Shown here in pieces: positions 1-64,000 of a stretch of DNA of 64,000 nucleotides. Numbering within the stretch: the first letter of the stretch is position 1; the number at the start of each line of letters is the position of its first letter. The notes beneath the pieces were generated by a model. That model saw only the letters and a list, made by a program, of their open reading frames with translations, ran no database searches and was not told the DNA's origin. This stretch comes from Anseranas semipalmata. Its lineage: Eukaryota; Chordata; Aves; Anseriformes; Anseranatidae. A program made the position numbers and the translations under genes. The stretch lies in NCBI GenBank assembly GCA_013399115.1, contig VXAA01002994.1, forward strand, positions 72,956 to 136,955, written 5' to 3'.

Positions 1-61034
<61,034 letters not shown>

Positions 61035-61141
61035 GCCGCCAGCACAGAGAAGCGTTGGGCAGAGACTACACTAGCTTGCCTTCCATCCCTTTGTGTTCCT
61101 CCCTGTGCAGTCTGTCCCTTCCCTGAGGAGTGCTGCAGTTT

Positions 61142-61206
61142 ATTGTTTTTTTGTTGTTGTTGTTGTTTTTGTTTTTTTTGTTTGTTTTGTTGTTCTTTTT
61201 TTTTTC
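61142..61206. repeat. UBR4: T/TTG-rich low-complexity tract in 3' UTR
   Basis: About 65 bases composed almost only of T and TTG units; U/UG-rich in the mRNA. Confidence 0.9.
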
Positions 61207-61373
61207 TACAGTTTTTCTTCCTGGAGTGATTTGGAATTTAGATTTGTTTTATCTTTTATTCCAGTGCTTCTGACTGTAAAGCCTTGTGTATTTGAGCTGG
61301 TTGAAAGAACTTGTACAGAGAGGAATCCATACCAGTAAATCTTAATGCTTTAGTGTGCACCTCTTTGAAGTTA

Positions 61374-61379
61374 AATAAA
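61374..61379 (+). promoter_or_regulatory. UBR4: Proximal poly(A) signal AATAAA
   Basis: Canonical hexamer 340 bases after the stop codon, in the context TTAAATAAATCAAAC. A 3' UTR of about 350 bases fits what I recall of mammalian UBR4 mRNAs. Confidence 0.8.
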
Positions 61380-61395
61380 TCAAACAAATGGGTAA

Positions 61396-64000
61396 GATGG
61401 GTTTGACTAGTATTTTAACCATGCAGTAGCCTAAATGCCAAGTTCTTTCCCATCTTTTCTTTCAGAGCTCCTTCTTTCAGGGCTCAGAGCTGCTGCTCTT
61501 TCCGGCCCATAGTCTGGACAAGGAGACACAGGAAACAAAGGACTTGTAGTGAGCAAAGAAGCAGACTGACACTGTGTTTACTGATTGTACATGCAGAGCA
61601 GGTTTCCCCTTGTGGGACATGAGCCTTAGAGACTCGTGGATTGCAAGGACAGCTGTTCCTTCTACCCCTTCCTCACCTGGGTGAGGGGAGCTGTGCCAGC
61701 TGCAGTCATCTCCCCTGGCGCTTCGTGTTACCCCTCTCCAAGGCATGCTGCGTATCACAGACTCTCTCCTGACTTTACTCTCACCAAGGCTGTATTCAAA
61801 GCAAGCGTGCATGTTGTAGCATACTGATGGTGACGTTAGCTCTCAGAGGGATGCTACTCACATCAAATTTATTTTCTATCTGGTAAAATTTTCATCTTTG
61901 GAAAACGCATGGAAAATAGACGCTGCGTGCTTCTTGAGCCGGTCACTTGCTCTTTTGCTAGTAAAAGCTTGCGTTTTGGTGTGCATGCCCTGACTTGAAG
62001 CCAAGTACCTGTTTTGAGTACAGCCTTGCCTTTTCTCACCGAGTTGTGCATGCTGGTAACCTACCTTCACCATCACCTCTGCTGTCCTGTAACCCAGCTG
62101 ACACGTGGTTAAGCTGGAATCTAATAAAGCTTTCCCTGTCTTCCTCGTCTCTGTTTGAACTTGAATTTCTGCAATCCTAACGCAGTCCCATCATGCAGTG
62201 CCCCATAAATAATAATTATTTTAGAGGCTGGATAATTCGGCAACCTATTTGATGCCTTTTGTTAGCGTTGAGCATGTACTGTGATTTGACGATTAGCAGA
62301 CAGGTGAAGGCGCAGTGTTTTTCTTCTCGCCTCTATGGGTGCTTATTTTGCTCCTGGCAGCTGGATGTGATCCTGGGGAGGAGTACTGAATAGCAAGTTA
62401 CCTCGAGGAGTTTGGGTTAGTGTCTTGTCAGCTGGGTAAATCTGTCTTGCCTTATGAAGGTGCAGGAGGGGGGCTAATGTGTGTAGTTGGTTTCTCTTTA
62501 ATACAGCAATATTACACTTGCAACCAGTGTGCGGTATATCCCTTGCACCACATAAAAGAGAAAAACTTGCTTTGTTTTAAAAGCACTGTAAAGTCAAACC
62601 TAACAGTCTTCTCTCCAAATAAGCAGCTGTAGCATGCCGATGGGTGGATGTACGCACTGCTTACCAATACCAGTGTACAGTAGCTTGGACAATACTAAAA
62701 TCCCCTTTCAAGTGAGGAGCCTTTCAAGTCAGTATAATTTCTGAAGGCAACAGTAAACAGGTAACGTGAAAGCAGCTTTTTTATGATAGGGAGAGTTCAG
62801 GTGCAAGGCTGAAACCCCACCACATTTTGACTTTGTCATTTGTGTAAGATTGTGTAAGACTGGTTGAGCTCGAGACAAGAACTGTTAATGTGATGTGGGA
62901 AGCTGGGGAGGGATGAACACCAAGCTGCCCTGCTGCCTACGGAAAAGTAGAACTGGAGAAATATCTTTTCCCCTTCAGCACATCCCCAATGTTCCAGCAA
63001 TCCCTCGGCTTTGGCTTCACAGCTGTTGCTTCACTGGAACAAACGAGGATGTGACAAACGTCTTGCGCACTTTCTTCCCACGCTAACAGGGTAACTTCAG
63101 CGTAGCTCAGGTTTGTGCTGATGCCAATCCTGGTGTAACTCCGTTTATGCTGGCACAGGTCTTCTGTGAAAACAGCCTCTGCCATTGCAGGAACTGGTAA
63201 AGTTTATACCAGTAAAACAATTCTTTCTCCATCAGTGCAATTGTATCAGCAGATCCTTAAGCTTACCTGGAGCAGAATCCGGGGACCATTTGTTGACTGA
63301 CATTTATGCAACTGCTAAAAAGCAGGATCTTGAGATCATAAACTGTCTCCTTACCGATGCAAGCACAATTGCAATAAACGACTCAAGCTATTCTAGAGGG
63401 TTTTGCAAAGGTCCGGAGCTGTATCATGGAAAATGAAGTTGTCGCATCAAGTGCCTCCCTGCAAAAGCACGAGAGGGCTGTGATCTATGGGGAAGCCCGG
63501 TCTGAAAAGAAGGGGCAGGCAGCATGGTAGCGCTTCTGCCGAGCAGAATAACCTGGGAGGGATGGATGACGAGCAGTGGCAACCCCAGAAGAGCTAGAGA
63601 GGGGCAAGAACGACTGGAAGAGGTTTTGGAAAGCTTCCGCTGAGGCAGGCACTGAAATGTTTGTAGTGCTGCACAAAGGCGATGCACGCCAGGCCCCAAA
63701 ACCCCCAGCGGCCTTGGGTAGCAGGGGTCAGCTTGGGACATCAGCAAGCATTTTTGGGAAGTGTTTTCCTTAAATTAAGAGAGGAGCAAGNAATGGCCTC
63801 AAAACAGGTAAAAATGACTCGGATTGATGAACCAAACCACTAGGTGGACAGTAATGTCAACCTCCCTCCCCCAAATAGTTTATTTGTAAGACATTTTGGG
63901 GGGGGNCTGTGGTTAAGAGCTTCCCCGAGACCATCTGAAATCATTGCAGTGGCTGTTCATGCTGGGTGAAGCTGGGGTGATTGCTTATTAATTAATTTTG
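61396..64000. other. Intergenic region downstream of UBR4
   Basis: AATAAA hexamers occur at 62123 and 63373. Open stretches of up to about 110 codons lie on both strands, with no start context, splice pattern or family similarity. Ambiguous bases (n) are at 63791 and 63906, the latter after a G run, pointing to sequencing uncertainty. No gene is called. Confidence 0.75.
62123..62128 (+). promoter_or_regulatory. Possible distal poly(A) signal AATAAA
   Basis: Hexamer in CTAATAAAGCTTTCC, followed by a pyrimidine/GT-rich run (CTGTCTTCCTCGTCTCTGTTTG). It could serve a longer UBR4 3' UTR of about 1.1 kb, or it could be unused. Confidence 0.35.

Larger units (their letters stand above)
61035..61395 (+). 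other. UBR4: UBR4 3' UTR (proximal form)
   Basis: Runs from the base after the TGA to about 15 bases past the AATAAA at 61374. The end is approximate. It is AT-rich and carries a striking T/TTG tract at 61142-61206. A GT-rich stretch (GGGTAAGATGGGTTTG) lies just downstream of the presumed cleavage site, as expected of a poly(A) site. Confidence 0.8.

Noticed and set aside
61477..61812. 111-codon minus-strand open frame downstream of UBR4
   Set aside because: There is no start context, splice structure or family similarity. It is intergenic sequence without support for a convergent gene.
63373..63378. AATAAA in the intergenic region
   Set aside because: It is 2.3 kb past the stop with no sign of transcription and no clear GT-rich downstream element, so probably chance.
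63791..63906. Two ambiguous bases (n) near the right edge
   Set aside because: They are sequencing or assembly uncertainty, one next to a G homopolymer, not biology.

Overview
The window is a stretch of vertebrate, almost certainly avian, nuclear genome. It is occupied nearly end to end by one multi-exon gene on the + strand: UBR4 (also called p600; Pushover/Calossin in Drosophila, BIG in Arabidopsis), a giant E3 ubiquitin ligase of the N-degron pathway. Bird origin is indicated by a CR1 LINE 3' end at about 4281-4478 (with its ATTCTATGAT-type tail), short introns, few interspersed repeats and a protein very close to mammalian UBR4. I saw no minus-strand gene, tRNA, rRNA, snoRNA or CRISPR.

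I rebuilt 83 complete coding exons plus the last 20 bases of one more. All junctions keep a single open frame: 12,372 coding bases from position 244 to the TGA at 61032-61034, or 4,123 residues. Human UBR4 is about 5,183 residues, so roughly the first 1,060 residues, the 5' exons and the promoter lie left of the window. Local residue numbers count from Asp-1 at base 244; adding about 1,060 gives approximate human numbering. Every boundary was chosen by AG/GT (or GC) splice signals plus exact phase continuity, not by transcript data.

Layout: 1-7489, helical-repeat (ARM/HEAT-like) segment; 8082-8432, UBR box (N-degron-binding zinc finger); 8974-9590, linker; 9699-14816, WD40-like beta-propeller; 14907-15736, first beta-sandwich; 18110-21044, helical; 21585-23866, acidic and Ser/Thr-rich disordered region with a UIM-like helix; 24083-32049, helical scaffold; 32542-35572, second beta-sandwich and cysteine-rich zinc ribbons; 36347-51303, long helical scaffold with the calmodulin-binding stretch in exon w60; 51572-61034, C-terminal catalytic module with the hemiRING. 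The 3' UTR ends near 61395 after AATAAA at 61374. The remaining 2.6 kb is intergenic, with a possible distal poly(A) signal at 62123 and two ambiguous bases (63791, 63906).

The most notable observations are three GC-AG introns close together (donors at 18174, 23867, 24724), a phase-preserving 33-nt candidate microexon at 16941-16973, a UIM-like helix in exon w34, a long imperfect palindrome at 33535-33699, a perfect RFX X-box-like palindrome at 57320-57333, and several AT-rich, homeodomain/SOX-motif-rich blocks in the last long introns that look like conserved non-coding elements. I found no wholly new system; the window is a well-preserved housekeeping-type gene.
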